Below are positions 19,026 through 28,238 of a DNA stretch of 64,000 nt, piece after piece (positions within the stretch are counted from its first letter, which is position 1; every line of letters begins with the position of its first letter). Below the pieces are notes generated by a model. It saw nothing but the letters and a program-made list of their open reading frames with translations. It was not told where the DNA came from and did not search any database. The position numbers were made by a program, and so were the translations under genes. The DNA is from Lacinutrix algicola (GTDB taxonomy: Bacteria; Bacteroidota; Bacteroidia; Flavobacteriales; Flavobacteriaceae), in NCBI RefSeq assembly GCF_001418085.1, contig NZ_LIQH01000038.1:1-64000 (forward strand), written 5' to 3'.

Positions 19026-20058
19026 AAAAATACTTGTAGCAATTGCTATCATCGGTTTAGCAGTTGCAGCTTACTTTGCTTACTATATATATGGAGCAAT
19101 GTTAAAACCAAATACAGCTTTTAATAATGAAGAGGCTTACGTTTATGTGCCTACAAATGCTAAATATGCAGATGTAAGAGAACAGTTAGTGCCTTTATTA
19201 AAGGATATCGATAAGTTTGATGCGCTTGCAGATCGAAAAAAATACAGTACAAATATTAAAGCAGGTCGCTTTGTTGTAAAAAAGGATATGAGTAATAATG
19301 ATATTATTAACTCTATTAGAAGTAAAAATATACCTTTAAAAATAGCATTTAATAACCAAGAACGTATTGAAGATTTAGCAGGACGTATTGCTTTTCAAAT
19401 AGAAGCAGATAGTTTAAGTTTATTAAAATCTATGACAAACCCTGAGTTTTTAAATAAAAACGGATTTACAAAAGAAACAGCTTTAGCAATGTATATTCCT
19501 AATAGTTATGAGGTGTACTGGAATACTTCGGCTAATGGTTTTAGAGACAAAATGCTAAAAGAATACAATCGTTTTTGGAATAAAAGCCGATTAGCTAAAG
19601 CAGAAAAACTAAACTTGTCACCCATCGATGTTATTGCACTTGCAGCCATTGTACATAAAGAAACAGCAAAGGTAGACGAGCGCCCAAGAGTAGCAGGAGT
19701 ATACTTAAATAGAATTAGAAAAGGGATGCCGCTACAAGCAGATCCAACAGTTATTTATGCTGTTAAAAAGGAATCTGGAGATTTTAACCGAGTTATAAAA
19801 CGTGTTCTTTATAAGGATTTAGAAACCGATTCTAAATACAATACTTACAAATATGGAGGTATACCACCAGGACCTATTTTTATGCCAGACGTTTCTGCAA
19901 TAGATGCTGTTTTAAACGAAGAAAAGCACAATTACTATTACTTTGTTGCTAACGTTAAAAACTTTGGTTACCATAAGTTTGCTAAAACATTATCACAACA
20001 TAATGCGAATAGACAAGAGTATGTGCGTTGGATAAATAAACAAGGTGTTAATAGGTAA
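19015..20058 (+). CDS. mltG: Endolytic transglycosylase MltG
   Basis: A 347-residue membrane-anchored enzyme that cuts nascent peptidoglycan strands. It has one N-terminal helix (about residues 5-27), a LysM-like segment, and the YceG domain with the catalytic Glu216 in IVHKETAKVDERP. VAGVYLNRIRKGMPLQADPTV and YNTYKYGGIPPGPI are family signatures. The overlap with the upstream acetyltransferase gene and the shared operon with dapF fit a cell-wall role. Confidence 0.96.
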   Translation: MYIKKILVAIAIIGLAVAAYFAYYIYGAMLKPNTAFNNEEAYVYVPTNAKYADVREQLVPLLKDIDKFDALADRKKYSTNIKAGRFVVKKDMSNNDIINSIRSKNIPLKIAFNNQERIEDLAGRIAFQIEADSLSLLKSMTNPEFLNKNGFTKETALAMYIPNSYEVYWNTSANGFRDKMLKEYNRFWNKSRLAKAEKLNLSPIDVIALAAIVHKETAKVDERPRVAGVYLNRIRKGMPLQADPTVIYAVKKESGDFNRVIKRVLYKDLETDSKYNTYKYGGIPPGPIFMPDVSAIDAVLNEEKHNYYYFVANVKNFGYHKFAKTLSQHNANRQEYVRWINKQGVNR

Positions 20059-20060
20059 TT

Positions 20061-20966
20061 GTGAAGCGGTTTCTACTATATCTGTTTTTTTTCAACGCCT
20101 CACTATCTTTGTTTGCGCAGCATAATAATTTCTTTAAACCAAGCGATACTTTAAATGTAAAAAGGAGAAACATAGTCGTTTTTTCTGAAGTTGCAATTGG
20201 AGGTTTAACGCTTTTGGGTTTAAATCAGTTGTGGTATGCAGATTACGAACGTTCTAAGTTTCATACTATAGATGATAATAACGAATGGCTTCAAATGGAT
20301 AAATTTGGTCATGTGTTCTCATCGTATCAATTAGGTAAGTTTGGAGTTCAAACTTTACGTTGGAGTGGTGTAAGCCAAAAAGATCAATTATTATATGGTG
20401 CAACATTGGGTTTCTCGTTTCTTACAGCTGTTGAGGTTTTAGATGGTTTCTCTAGTGAATGGGGATTTAGTTGGGGCGATTTCACTGCAAATACAGCAGG
20501 TGCAGGTTTATATATTGGTCAAGAATTACTTTGGGAAGAACAACGTATTGTCATGAAATATTCTTTTCATAGAACTCAATATGCTACACAAAGACCAGAT
20601 AAATTAGGTAATGGCTTGCTAGAAGAAGCTTTAAAAGATTATAATGGTCAAACTTATTGGCTTTCAGCTAACGTACATTCCTTTTTTAAAAACAGTAAAA
20701 TACCAGAATGGTTAAATGTTGCTATCGGTTATGGAGGAGAAGGTATGTTATCTGGAAATGAGGGTCTTATTGTTAATAATATGCTAATTAATCAAAATAG
20801 GCAACGCCAACTTTATTTAAGCTTAGATGTAGATTTAACAAAAATAAAAACGGACTCTGAGCTCTTAAAATCAATTTTCAGCGTTTTTAACAGTATAAAG
20901 GTGCCATTTCCTACTGTAGAATTTAATGGTAAAAATGGTGTGAAGTTCCACTCTGTCTACTTTTAA
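20061..20966 (+). CDS. DUF2279 (YfiM-like) envelope protein
   Basis: A 301-residue protein with a signal peptide (residues 1-19, ending LFAQ). The core with MDKFGHVFSSYQLGKFG and GFSFLTAVEVLDGFSSEWGFSWGDFTANTAGAGL matches the DUF2279 / YfiM family. The start is GTG 20061, only 2 bases after the mltG stop. Function is not known; the conserved Asp and His residues and hydrophobic segments suggest a membrane-associated role. It ends the dapF operon. Confidence 0.85.
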   Translation: MKRFLLYLFFFNASLSLFAQHNNFFKPSDTLNVKRRNIVVFSEVAIGGLTLLGLNQLWYADYERSKFHTIDDNNEWLQMDKFGHVFSSYQLGKFGVQTLRWSGVSQKDQLLYGATLGFSFLTAVEVLDGFSSEWGFSWGDFTANTAGAGLYIGQELLWEEQRIVMKYSFHRTQYATQRPDKLGNGLLEEALKDYNGQTYWLSANVHSFFKNSKIPEWLNVAIGYGGEGMLSGNEGLIVNNMLINQNRQRQLYLSLDVDLTKIKTDSELLKSIFSVFNSIKVPFPTVEFNGKNGVKFHSVYF

Positions 20967-21008
20967 ACGGTGTTAATCGGTTGATTTTCAGTATTCAAAA
21001 AAAGGTTG

Positions 21009-21016
21009 TACATTTG
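21009..21016 (+). promoter_or_regulatory. Promoter -7 element of the lysozyme-like gene
   Basis: TACATTTG fits TAnnTTTG, 53 bases before the ATG. TTG occurs 25 bases upstream (20981-20983), longer than the usual spacing, so the -33 element is uncertain. Confidence 0.45.
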
Positions 21017-21069
21017 CACTCGAAATTTTAGGCACGCTATTTGTTTAATAGCTGTTTTTAAGAAATCAA

Positions 21070-21750
21070 ATGATTATGAGTAAAAAAAATATTGCAAAGT
21101 TAGTTCCCTTAGTGCTTACAATATGTATTTTAATTGTAGTGTCGCTATCTAATAATTCTAATAGCAAAGATTATGCTTTGTTAGAAGACAAAACTATTGA
21201 AACTCCAGATGTGGATAACACAATAGTTCAGGCAGAAACCGTAAGTGTATCTTCTCTTAGGTATAAAAACGCTTTTTCTCCAGAGTTAGGAAAATCTTTC
21301 ACTGGTTTTAAAGAAGAGTTAGGTTTTAAAGAATCTCAAAACGATTATTTTAGAGTTAATACTTTAGGGTATTTAGGAAAATACCAATTTGGTAGAAGTA
21401 CTTTAGAACTCATTGGTATTAATGACACTAAACACTTTTTAAACACTCCAGAGTTACAAGAAAAAGCATTTGTAGCAAATGCAGAACGTAATAAATGGGT
21501 GTTAAGAAGAGATATTAAGCGCTTTGTTGGAGTACGTATTAATGGAATAGTAGTAACAGAATCTGGGATATTAGCAGCAGCACACCTTGCTGGTCCAGGA
21601 GGAGTGAAAAAATACTTAAGAAGTTACGGTTCTAATGGTTTCGAAGATGCTTATGGAACGTCTATTAAAAATTATATGAAACGCTTTCAAGGTTACGATA
21701 CGTCAAGAATTAAAGCAAATAAAAAAGCAAAGGTCTCTATTAACGCTTAG
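21070..21750 (+). CDS. Lysozyme/transglycosylase-like secreted protein
   Basis: A 226-residue protein with an N-terminal membrane helix (about residues 11-29). The core GFKESQNDYFRVNTLGYLGKYQFG, then TLELIG, resembles lytic transglycosylase-like folds in which a Glu (here in FKESQNDY) is followed by a GKYQFG-type motif. GILAAAHLAGPGGVKKYL is the matching later helix. It probably acts on peptidoglycan in the periplasm. Relatives sometimes carry LysM domains; none is visible here. ATG 21070 is followed two codons later by another ATG, and either could be used. Confidence 0.75.
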   Translation: MIMSKKNIAKLVPLVLTICILIVVSLSNNSNSKDYALLEDKTIETPDVDNTIVQAETVSVSSLRYKNAFSPELGKSFTGFKEELGFKESQNDYFRVNTLGYLGKYQFGRSTLELIGINDTKHFLNTPELQEKAFVANAERNKWVLRRDIKRFVGVRINGIVVTESGILAAAHLAGPGGVKKYLRSYGSNGFEDAYGTSIKNYMKRFQGYDTSRIKANKKAKVSINA

Positions 21751-21764
21751 TTAATAATTTTGAT

Positions 21765-22481
21765 TTAACTTTTATGAATAATAAATAACGTTGGTCTTTT
21801 ATGAAGGTCGACGTTATTTTTTTTCCAATCGTTTGCAGACATTGTTTTAATATATTCTGAAGGCAATGTAATATCGCAAGCCACACAAATATCTGTATTA
21901 CCATTTAAGGTATTACACAAGTCTTCTAAAAACTTATTGTTTCTATAAGGTGTTTCAATAAATGATTGAGATTGATTTTGTTCAAAAGATAAACGCTCTA
22001 AACGTTTAATTTCCTGCTTACGTTCGCTTTTATCTATAGGTAGGTATCCATTAAAAGCAAAGCTTTGACCATTCATTCCAGAACTCATCATTGCCATTAA
22101 TATAGAAGATGGTCCTACTAATGGAACTACTTTAATATCATTCTCATGAGCAAGCTTTACAATATCTGCACCAGGATCTGCAACTCCAGGACAACCTGCT
22201 TCAGAAAGTAAACCTACATTTAAACCTTTTTTACATGGATCTAAATAGGTTGGTAGTTCACTAATATCTGTAAACTTGTTTAAAGGAAAGAGTGTTAAAC
22301 TCGACTGTTCTTTACTGGGACAAATTTTCTTAATATCGCGTCTTGCCGTTTTTTCGTTTTCAACAATAAAAATATCTACTTGTTCTATTGTGTTTTTTAC
22401 CGTTATTGGTAAAACGTTTAGAGGATCTGTGTCACCTAAAGTTGTTGGAATAAGATATAGTTTTCCGTAAGAATCGTTCAT
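21765..22481 (-). CDS. SAM-dependent methyltransferase, RsmI-like
   Basis: A 238-residue tetrapyrrole-methylase-fold protein. KLYLIPTTLGD, the GLLSEAGCPGVADPG motif and VPLVGPSSILMAMMSSG are typical of RsmI, which methylates the ribose of C1402 of 16S rRNA. It is shorter than E. coli RsmI (286 residues), so the rRNA target is likely but not proven. It is the last gene of the dnaA-phosphatase-methyltransferase operon, 59 bases after the phosphatase. Confidence 0.85.
   Translation of the reverse strand: MNDSYGKLYLIPTTLGDTDPLNVLPITVKNTIEQVDIFIVENEKTARRDIKKICPSKEQSSLTLFPLNKFTDISELPTYLDPCKKGLNVGLLSEAGCPGVADPGADIVKLAHENDIKVVPLVGPSSILMAMMSSGMNGQSFAFNGYLPIDKSERKQEIKRLERLSFEQNQSQSFIETPYRNNKFLEDLCNTLNGNTDICVACDITLPSEYIKTMSANDWKKNNVDLHKRPTLFIIHKS
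21784..21824 (+). terminator. Possible terminator inside the RsmI-like 3' end
   Basis: AATAACGT (21784-21791) and ACGTTATT (21811-21818) form an 8-bp stem followed by a T run to 21824. It lies 34 bases after the lysozyme-like gene but within the coding 3' end of the convergent RsmI-like gene. The 19-base loop makes it weak. Confidence 0.35.
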
Positions 22482-22540
22482 ATTATCAAGTAATAATAAT
22501 TGGTAATTTACAACTAAGTTAATACAGTATAATAACTTGG

Positions 22541-22999
22541 TTATTTGTCTTTAAGTCTTTGTGTTATAATTGTGCAGGCTTTGTCTAGCATATTAAAAAC
22601 ATCATCAAAACCAGAATCACCACCGTAATAAGGGTCTGGAACTTCTAGATTTTTATCTGGATGGCTTTCGTTTAAAATAAGCTTCACTTTAGCAATGTCT
22701 TCTACATTACGAGCCATTTTTATAACATTTTCAAAGTTAGACTTATCCATTACGTATATATAATCATACGTTTCAAAATCTTCAATTATAAATTGTCTAC
22801 CACGTTGGTTTGTGATGTCTAAGTTGTTTTTTCTTGCTACAGCAATAGAGCGTTTGTCTGGTAAACTACCTATATGATAATTGCTTGTACCAGCAGAATC
22901 TACCTCAAAATGTTCAGTATTAAGTTTAGAATCTAAAATACCATGAGCTAGTGGTGAGCGACAGATGTTTCCGAGGCAAACCATTAAAATTCTAATCAT
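22541..22999 (-). CDS. Low-molecular-weight protein-tyrosine phosphatase
   Basis: A 152-residue phosphatase with the P-loop CLGNICRSPLA: the nucleophile Cys8 and Arg14 fit C-X5-R-S. The general acid aspartate lies in VPDPYYGG near the C-terminus. Targets may be tyrosine kinases of polysaccharide export, though none is in the window. It lies 15 bases downstream of dnaA on the same strand. Confidence 0.94.
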   Translation of the reverse strand: MIRILMVCLGNICRSPLAHGILDSKLNTEHFEVDSAGTSNYHIGSLPDKRSIAVARKNNLDITNQRGRQFIIEDFETYDYIYVMDKSNFENVIKMARNVEDIAKVKLILNESHPDKNLEVPDPYYGGDSGFDDVFNMLDKACTIITQRLKDK

Positions 23000-23014
23000 A
23001 ATTTAGGCTATTTT

Positions 23015-24442
23015 TTAGACAGACAGTTTTTTTGTCAAATCTTCAACGTACTTTCTAAATTGCTTATCTGTAGAAGATAAGTTGTCAACCGTTTTACAAG
23101 CATGTAATACAGTAGCATGATCACGTTTTCCAATTTGAGAACCAATACTTGCTAAAGATGCTTTCGTTAATTTCTTAGCAAAAAACATAGCTAATTGTCT
23201 CGCTTGTACAATATGGCGTTTTCTAGTTTTAGATTGAAGTGTATCTACATCCATTTGGAAATAATCCGATACCACTTTTTGTATATAATCTATAGAAACT
23301 TCGCGTTTTGTGTTCTTAACAAACTTTTCGACTACTTGCTTAGCTAGCTCAATATTAATCTCTTTTTTATTGAAAGACGATTGTGCTATTAAAGATATAA
23401 TTGCACCTTCAAGTTCACGAATATTAGATTTAATATGCTTTGCAACATACTCAATAATATCATCAGGCATTTCTACACCATCACGATATAATTTGTTTTT
23501 TAATATAGAAACACGCGTTTCAAAATCTGGAGTTTGAAGTTCCGCACTTAATCCCCATTTAAAACGAGATAATAAACGTTGCTCTATATCTTGCATATCT
23601 ACAGGAGCTTTGTCACTTGTTAAAATAACTTGCTTCCCATTTTGATGTAAATGATTGAAAATATGAAAGAATACATCCTGTGTTCCAGATTTTCCAGATA
23701 AGAACTGTACATCATCAATAACTAGTACATCTATTAATTGGTAAAAGTGAATGAAATCGTTTCTATTGTTCTTCTTAACAGAATCTATATATTGTTGAGT
23801 GAATTTTTCAGCAGAAATATATAAAACTGTTTTTTCAGGATATTTATCTTTAATATCAACACCAATAGCGTGTGCCAAATGTGTTTTTCCTAATCCAACA
23901 CCACCAAATATTAATAACGGGTTAAAAGACGTTCCACCTGGCTTTGCCGAAACAGCTAAACCTGCACTACGTGCTAAACGGTTAGAGTCACCTTCTAGAA
24001 AATTATCAAAATTGTAGTTAGGATTAAGTTGAGATTCTATTTTTACATTACGAATTCCAGGAATAACAAATGGATTACGTAATTCTCTATCTCTATTTTT
24101 TAAAGGCACATCTACATCTTGAGATTTAACCGCCGAACGATTAGAACTTGGTATTTTCTCTGTAAAAGGTTGTTTATTACCATAAGTGTTTTCCATTTTA
24201 ATAATGTAAACAAGCTTGGCAGTTTCCCCTAATTCTTTTGTAAGTGCTACTTTTAAAATTTTAACATAATGTTCTTCTAGCCACTCGTAAAAGAATTTAC
24301 TGGGCACCTGAACACTTAAAGCATTATCTGTAAGCTTCACTGCCATGATCGGTTCGAACCAAGTTTTATATGCTTGAGGTTGAATATTGTCTTTTATAAA
24401 ATTGAGACAGTTATTCCATACCGATTGCGCAGTTATACTCAT
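23015..24442 (-). CDS. dnaA: Chromosomal replication initiator DnaA
   Basis: A 475-residue initiator. Domain I (about residues 1-90), a short linker, the AAA+ ATPase with Walker A GGVGLGKTHLAHA and Walker B VLVIDDVQFLSG, and domain IV with the signature GKRDHATVLHACKTV are all present. DnaA binds boxes at oriC and opens the duplex. No cluster of DnaA boxes of the TTATCCACA type is visible in the adjacent intergenic region, so the origin is not placed here. The gene is divergent from an acyl-CoA thioesterase gene. Confidence 0.98.
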   Translation of the reverse strand: MSITAQSVWNNCLNFIKDNIQPQAYKTWFEPIMAVKLTDNALSVQVPSKFFYEWLEEHYVKILKVALTKELGETAKLVYIIKMENTYGNKQPFTEKIPSSNRSAVKSQDVDVPLKNRDRELRNPFVIPGIRNVKIESQLNPNYNFDNFLEGDSNRLARSAGLAVSAKPGGTSFNPLLIFGGVGLGKTHLAHAIGVDIKDKYPEKTVLYISAEKFTQQYIDSVKKNNRNDFIHFYQLIDVLVIDDVQFLSGKSGTQDVFFHIFNHLHQNGKQVILTSDKAPVDMQDIEQRLLSRFKWGLSAELQTPDFETRVSILKNKLYRDGVEMPDDIIEYVAKHIKSNIRELEGAIISLIAQSSFNKKEINIELAKQVVEKFVKNTKREVSIDYIQKVVSDYFQMDVDTLQSKTRKRHIVQARQLAMFFAKKLTKASLASIGSQIGKRDHATVLHACKTVDNLSSTDKQFRKYVEDLTKKLSV

Positions 24443-24632
24443 TGTTAAAATTTTGTGTTTTTTGTTAGTTAATTACAGACAAGTTTTTGGAACTTATATC
24501 ATCTGTTTTGTGCGTGGCAAATATGTGAACAAAAAACTTAAAAAAAAAATCATTTACTATTGAATGTTTAGTTTTTTTTCCTCATACTGACAACTCAAAC
24601 GAAACTACAAAAAATAATTCACATTTATAGAG

Positions 24633-25031
24633 ATGAAGTCAGATAAAATTGATATTAGAGTACGTTATGCAGAAACCGATCAGATGGGTGTCGTTCATCA
24701 TGGAAACTACGCATTATATCTAGAAATAGCTCGTATTGAGTGGTTGCGGAAATTAGGTGTTTCTTACAAGAAAATGGAAGAATCTGGAGTGGGTCTTCCT
24801 GTCGCGTCACTAAGTGTAAAATATAAGAAATCTATAAAATATGACGACGTAATTACGGTTAAAACTATGCTTAAAAAGGAGCCCACTGTAAAGGCTGAAT
24901 TTGATTTTGAAATTACTAATAATCTTGGTGAAATTTTATCGACAGCAAATGTGGTTTTAGTATTTGTTGATTTAAAAACAAATAGACCAACACGACCTCC
25001 AAAATATTTTTTAGAAGCTTTAGAAAAGTAA
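24633..25031 (+). CDS. Acyl-CoA thioesterase of the 4HBT/YbgC family
   Basis: A 132-residue hot-dog-fold protein. VRYAETDQMGVVHHGNYALYLEIARIEWLR is the classical YbgC/4-hydroxybenzoyl-CoA thioesterase block, with the catalytic Asp in AETDQMGVVHHGNY. It hydrolyses acyl-CoA thioesters in the cytoplasm, and the chain length cannot be predicted. It is divergent from dnaA and convergent with the YigZ gene 8 bases away. Confidence 0.92.
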   Translation: MKSDKIDIRVRYAETDQMGVVHHGNYALYLEIARIEWLRKLGVSYKKMEESGVGLPVASLSVKYKKSIKYDDVITVKTMLKKEPTVKAEFDFEITNNLGEILSTANVVLVFVDLKTNRPTRPPKYFLEALEK

Positions 25032-25039
25032 TTTAAAAG

Positions 25040-25666
25040 TTAACTGTCTAACTTTTTTATTTTAACCTTATATATAGATTCGAAAATTTCGAAGATACTT
25101 TCTGCGTCTTTTTTTCTAACAGAAATTGTAATCTCGCAATCCAATTCTAGTTTTTGATTAGTGATGTTTAAGTTCTTTTCTTTAATAACGCGCATCACTT
25201 TGTTCATTAATTCGTATTCGAACTTTATTAGAAAATCTATATTAATAGTGAGCTCTTTTATTTTAGAAGCTTCTAAAGCTAATTGAGCTCCTGTTTTGTA
25301 TGCATTAATTAAGCCGCCAACACCTAATTTTACGCCTCCAAAATAGCGTACAACAACTATTAGTATATTTGTAACGTTAAACGATTGTATTTGTCCGTAA
25401 ATAGGCATTCCGGCACTATTATTAGGCTCTCCGTCATCGTTAGCTCTATATATTATACTACTTTTTTCTTTGCCAATCTGGTATGCATAACAAAAATGTC
25501 CTGCTTTTGGATGTCGTTTTTTTAAATCTTCAAGACATTCTTTTACATTGTCCTCGCTTATAAGCGGAAAAGCATAATTGTAAAACTTGGAGTTTTTATC
25601 CTTAAAAAGCACCTCTTCCGATGGTTTTAAAATCGTTTTATAAGTGTCGTTTACGTTTTCTTCCAT
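25040..25666 (-). CDS. YigZ/IMPACT-family protein
   Basis: A 208-residue protein. The IMPACT domain is seen in KFYNYAFPLISEDNVKECL, HFCYAYQIG, RANDDGEPNNSAGMPI, and ILIVVVRYFGGVKLGVGGLINAYKTGA. A DUF1949-like domain forms the last 70 residues. The family is linked to translation control in eukaryotes (IMPACT) but is poorly defined in bacteria. Its ATG shares a base with the EamA stop codon (TAATG), so it is the final gene of the operon. Confidence 0.92.
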   Translation of the reverse strand: MEENVNDTYKTILKPSEEVLFKDKNSKFYNYAFPLISEDNVKECLEDLKKRHPKAGHFCYAYQIGKEKSSIIYRANDDGEPNNSAGMPIYGQIQSFNVTNILIVVVRYFGGVKLGVGGLINAYKTGAQLALEASKIKELTINIDFLIKFEYELMNKVMRVIKEKNLNITNQKLELDCEITISVRKKDAESIFEIFESIYKVKIKKLDS

Positions 25667-26529
25667 TATGCTAAAGTTACTAATACAATTGAGAAAATAG
25701 CAATTGCAATTCCAAACCAGTTTTTAAGGCTTAATTTTTCTTTAAAAAATAAAAGACCAAGTATTGTAGAAAGCATTACTATGGCTACATTGTTAATGGT
25801 AAATATGCTTGAACTTTCAAAACTATCCACTTGCAATGCTTTTAAGAGCATGTATATGGAGTAGTAATTTACAATACCTAAAATAATGCCGCCAAAAATA
25901 CTTCTGTAATCGAATTTTAATTTTCCTGTTATCGCTTTCGCGGAAAGAATAACGATACCTATAATACCGGCAATAGCAAATATAGTGGCCGAAAATATTG
26001 GAATACCATTTTCCGATACGTATGATGTTTCAATGTATTTTATTGTGGTATCAATAGTGCCAGAGCCAAAGAACAGTAAAATAGGAAGCCATAAATTTTT
26101 AAGATCTACTTTGCCTGTTTTGGCTTTTAAAGAAGTTAAATAGACTGCAAACAATGCTAATAAAATGCCTATGGTTTTTAATATGGTTAAACTTTCGTTA
26201 TACGCATATATTCCAAAAATGATGGGAATTACAACACTCATTTTACTAGCAACAGAAGCAACCGATAATCCGTTACGTTGTGCTGTTAATGCCATGATAT
26301 TAAAAATAGAGATAAAAAGAAAACCTAAAAATATGGTGCCATAAAACCAATCTTTGTTAATAACTTCATTAAAGCTAATGGTTTCTGTAGAACTTAAGAT
26401 GCCGGTAGTAAATGCTGTAAAATAATTTACAACAATAGTTTGAAGTGTATTGATTTTGTACTTCCCTAATAATGTAAAAATTACAAATATAAGAGTAGAG
26501 GCAAGGATGCTAAGTAATAAGTATATCAA
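25666..26529 (-). CDS. EamA/DMT-family transporter
   Basis: A 287-residue integral membrane protein with about ten hydrophobic segments in two EamA repeats, as in drug/metabolite transporters. The substrate is unknown. Its ATG overlaps the HAD gene stop by 4 bases and its stop overlaps the YigZ start. The 15-mer TCGCTTTCGCGGAAA is present in it at 25932-25946 on the plus strand (so as its reverse complement in the coding strand, encoding LSAKAI). Confidence 0.85.
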   Translation of the reverse strand: MIYLLLSILASTLIFVIFTLLGKYKINTLQTIVVNYFTAFTTGILSSTETISFNEVINKDWFYGTIFLGFLFISIFNIMALTAQRNGLSVASVASKMSVVIPIIFGIYAYNESLTILKTIGILLALFAVYLTSLKAKTGKVDLKNLWLPILLFFGSGTIDTTIKYIETSYVSENGIPIFSATIFAIAGIIGIVILSAKAITGKLKFDYRSIFGGIILGIVNYYSIYMLLKALQVDSFESSSIFTINNVAIVMLSTILGLLFFKEKLSLKNWFGIAIAIFSIVLVTLA

Positions 26530-27137
26530 AAAAGATCACTTTTAATGGTGAATAAGTCTACAATGTCTTCTTCTTTCGGATCGTTATTCCAAACATTGAT
26601 ACCAAGTTTTGCTGCTGCTTCTGTATTTTCTAAAGTATCGTCTATAAAAAGGCAGTCTTCAGCTTTGAGCTTGTTTTCTTTTAAAACAAATTCAAAAATA
26701 TCTGCGTTTGGTTTTCTTAGCATTATTTCATGAGACAAATAAAACTTATTAAAAGCTGCTTTAAAATCATCATAAAATGAAATGTGCTCTTTTATACAAT
26801 CTATATGTAGCTCGTTTGTGTTACTCAATAAAATAAGATTGTATTTTTCGTCCTTTGCTAATTGTTCTATAAATGCTAAACGTTTTGGAGGGAAATCGCA
26901 GATTATAAAATTCCAAGCCTCAATAATTTCTTGTTTCGATAATTTCGGGAAGTTTTCACGATAGAAATCTATAAATTCATCTGTAGACAATAGACCTTGC
27001 TCGTAAAGCGCGTTTATTGCTATTAAATCTTCAGAAAGTTCATCCATTTCGAATAATTCTAAAGCATTTGTCATTGCACCTTCTTTATCAAGGTTTATGA
27101 ATACGTCTCCGAAATCGAATATTATTGTTTTTATCAT
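26526..27137 (-). CDS. HAD-superfamily hydrolase
   Basis: A hydrolase with motif I FDFGDVFINLD (nucleophile Asp at residue 8 of the chosen start), motif II LLSNTNE, a lysine in the RKPNADIFEF segment and motif IV CLFIDDTLENTEAA. The motif pattern resembles YihX-like phosphatases. I choose ATG 27137, giving MIKTIIFDFGDVF and 203 residues. The longer open frame starting at 27230 would add an unlikely 31 residues. Its substrate is unknown. Confidence 0.88.
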   Translation of the reverse strand: MIKTIIFDFGDVFINLDKEGAMTNALELFEMDELSEDLIAINALYEQGLLSTDEFIDFYRENFPKLSKQEIIEAWNFIICDFPPKRLAFIEQLAKDEKYNLILLSNTNELHIDCIKEHISFYDDFKAAFNKFYLSHEIMLRKPNADIFEFVLKENKLKAEDCLFIDDTLENTEAAAKLGINVWNNDPKEEDIVDLFTIKSDLF

Positions 27138-27240
27138 AATTAGTTTTAAGTCGCTTTGAATAATTTTTTTAAAGCCTGAGAAAATGAACAAAGAAGTTTT
27201 TAAAGAGATTCTCGATACAATTCTGATCAAAAAAAAAGAA

Positions 27241-28236
27241 TCACTCTAACTGATCGCTATTTTTATAAATTCGTAATGTGTCTTCTAATATTTTTTCTTC
27301 AGTAATTAAAGTTCCAGAAAATATAGGAGCTTTAACACCAGTTTTAAATTCTATATTCCCTTTAAATAGTCTTGCTTCATCCCAAAGTCCTTCATCTATA
27401 AAAAGCTGAAGTGTTTTAGAGCCACCTTCAATAATAATAGAGTTGATATTGTTTGTAAACAACGTATCGCAAATACTTTTAGCAGTGTCTTCTTTTAGAA
27501 TAATAGTTTCAGCTTCAGAATTAAATACAGAAAGATTTTTTGGTAGTTCTTCGTTTTTATCTAAAACCACACGTATTGGGTTGTTGCCAGTCCAATCTCG
27601 AACAGTTAAACTAGGATTATCTTGTAAAACAGTATTTGTGCCAACCAAAATAGCTTGCTCTTCTGCTCTCCATTTATGGACTAATTGTCTGGATAATTGA
27701 TTAGTTATCCAAACTGGTTTTTGTTCGTCTCTAGTAGTAGGAGCAATAAAACCATCGTTTGTTTCTGCCCATTTTAATATAATGTAAGGACGTTTTTTGT
27801 TATGAAATGTAAAAAAGCGTTTGTGATGCTCTTTGCATTCTTTTTCTAAAACACCAATGGTAACATTGCAACCAGCTTCCATTAGTTTTTTTATGCCTTT
27901 TCCTGCAACTTGTGGATTGTCATCTACACAGCCAATAACTACATTTGGTATTTTATGATGCAGTATTAAATCGCTACAAGGCGGTGTTTTACCATAATGA
28001 GAGCAAGGTTCAAGCGTAACATAAATAGTGCTTTTTGCTAAAAGCGATTTATCTGTAACGGACTTAATAGCATTAACTTCGGCATGATTACCACCATATT
28101 TACAAGTAAAACCTTCTCCAATAATATTATTGTTATACACTATTACTGCGCCAACCATTGGGTTTGGACGTGTTGTGCCTAATCCGTTATTCGCAATTTG
28201 TATTGCGCGTTGCATGTATGTTTGGTGCGTAGTCAA
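27241..28236 (-). CDS. ribD: Bifunctional riboflavin biosynthesis deaminase/reductase
   Basis: A 331-residue enzyme for the second and third steps of riboflavin synthesis. The zinc deaminase domain has NHAEVNA and PCSHYGKTPPCSDLI (about residues 49-88). The reductase domain (about 150-331) includes ILKWAETNDGFIA and IIEGGSKTLQLFID. It is 2 bases downstream of the LEA2 lipoprotein gene. No other rib gene is close, so riboflavin genes are dispersed here. Confidence 0.96.
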   Translation of the reverse strand: MTTHQTYMQRAIQIANNGLGTTRPNPMVGAVIVYNNNIIGEGFTCKYGGNHAEVNAIKSVTDKSLLAKSTIYVTLEPCSHYGKTPPCSDLILHHKIPNVVIGCVDDNPQVAGKGIKKLMEAGCNVTIGVLEKECKEHHKRFFTFHNKKRPYIILKWAETNDGFIAPTTRDEQKPVWITNQLSRQLVHKWRAEEQAILVGTNTVLQDNPSLTVRDWTGNNPIRVVLDKNEELPKNLSVFNSEAETIILKEDTAKSICDTLFTNNINSIIIEGGSKTLQLFIDEGLWDEARLFKGNIEFKTGVKAPIFSGTLITEEKILEDTLRIYKNSDQLE

Positions 28237-28238
28237 TG

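Noticed and set aside
24517-24524. -7 promoter element for dnaA (CATATTTG)
   Set aside because: The first base departs from TAnnTTTG and no TTTG is found at the right distance, so I did not list it.
24443-24632. Replication origin next to dnaA
   Set aside because: No TTATCCACA-type DnaA boxes or clear AT-rich 13-mers are grouped in this 190-base region. Origin placement needs a GC-skew calculation on the whole chromosome.
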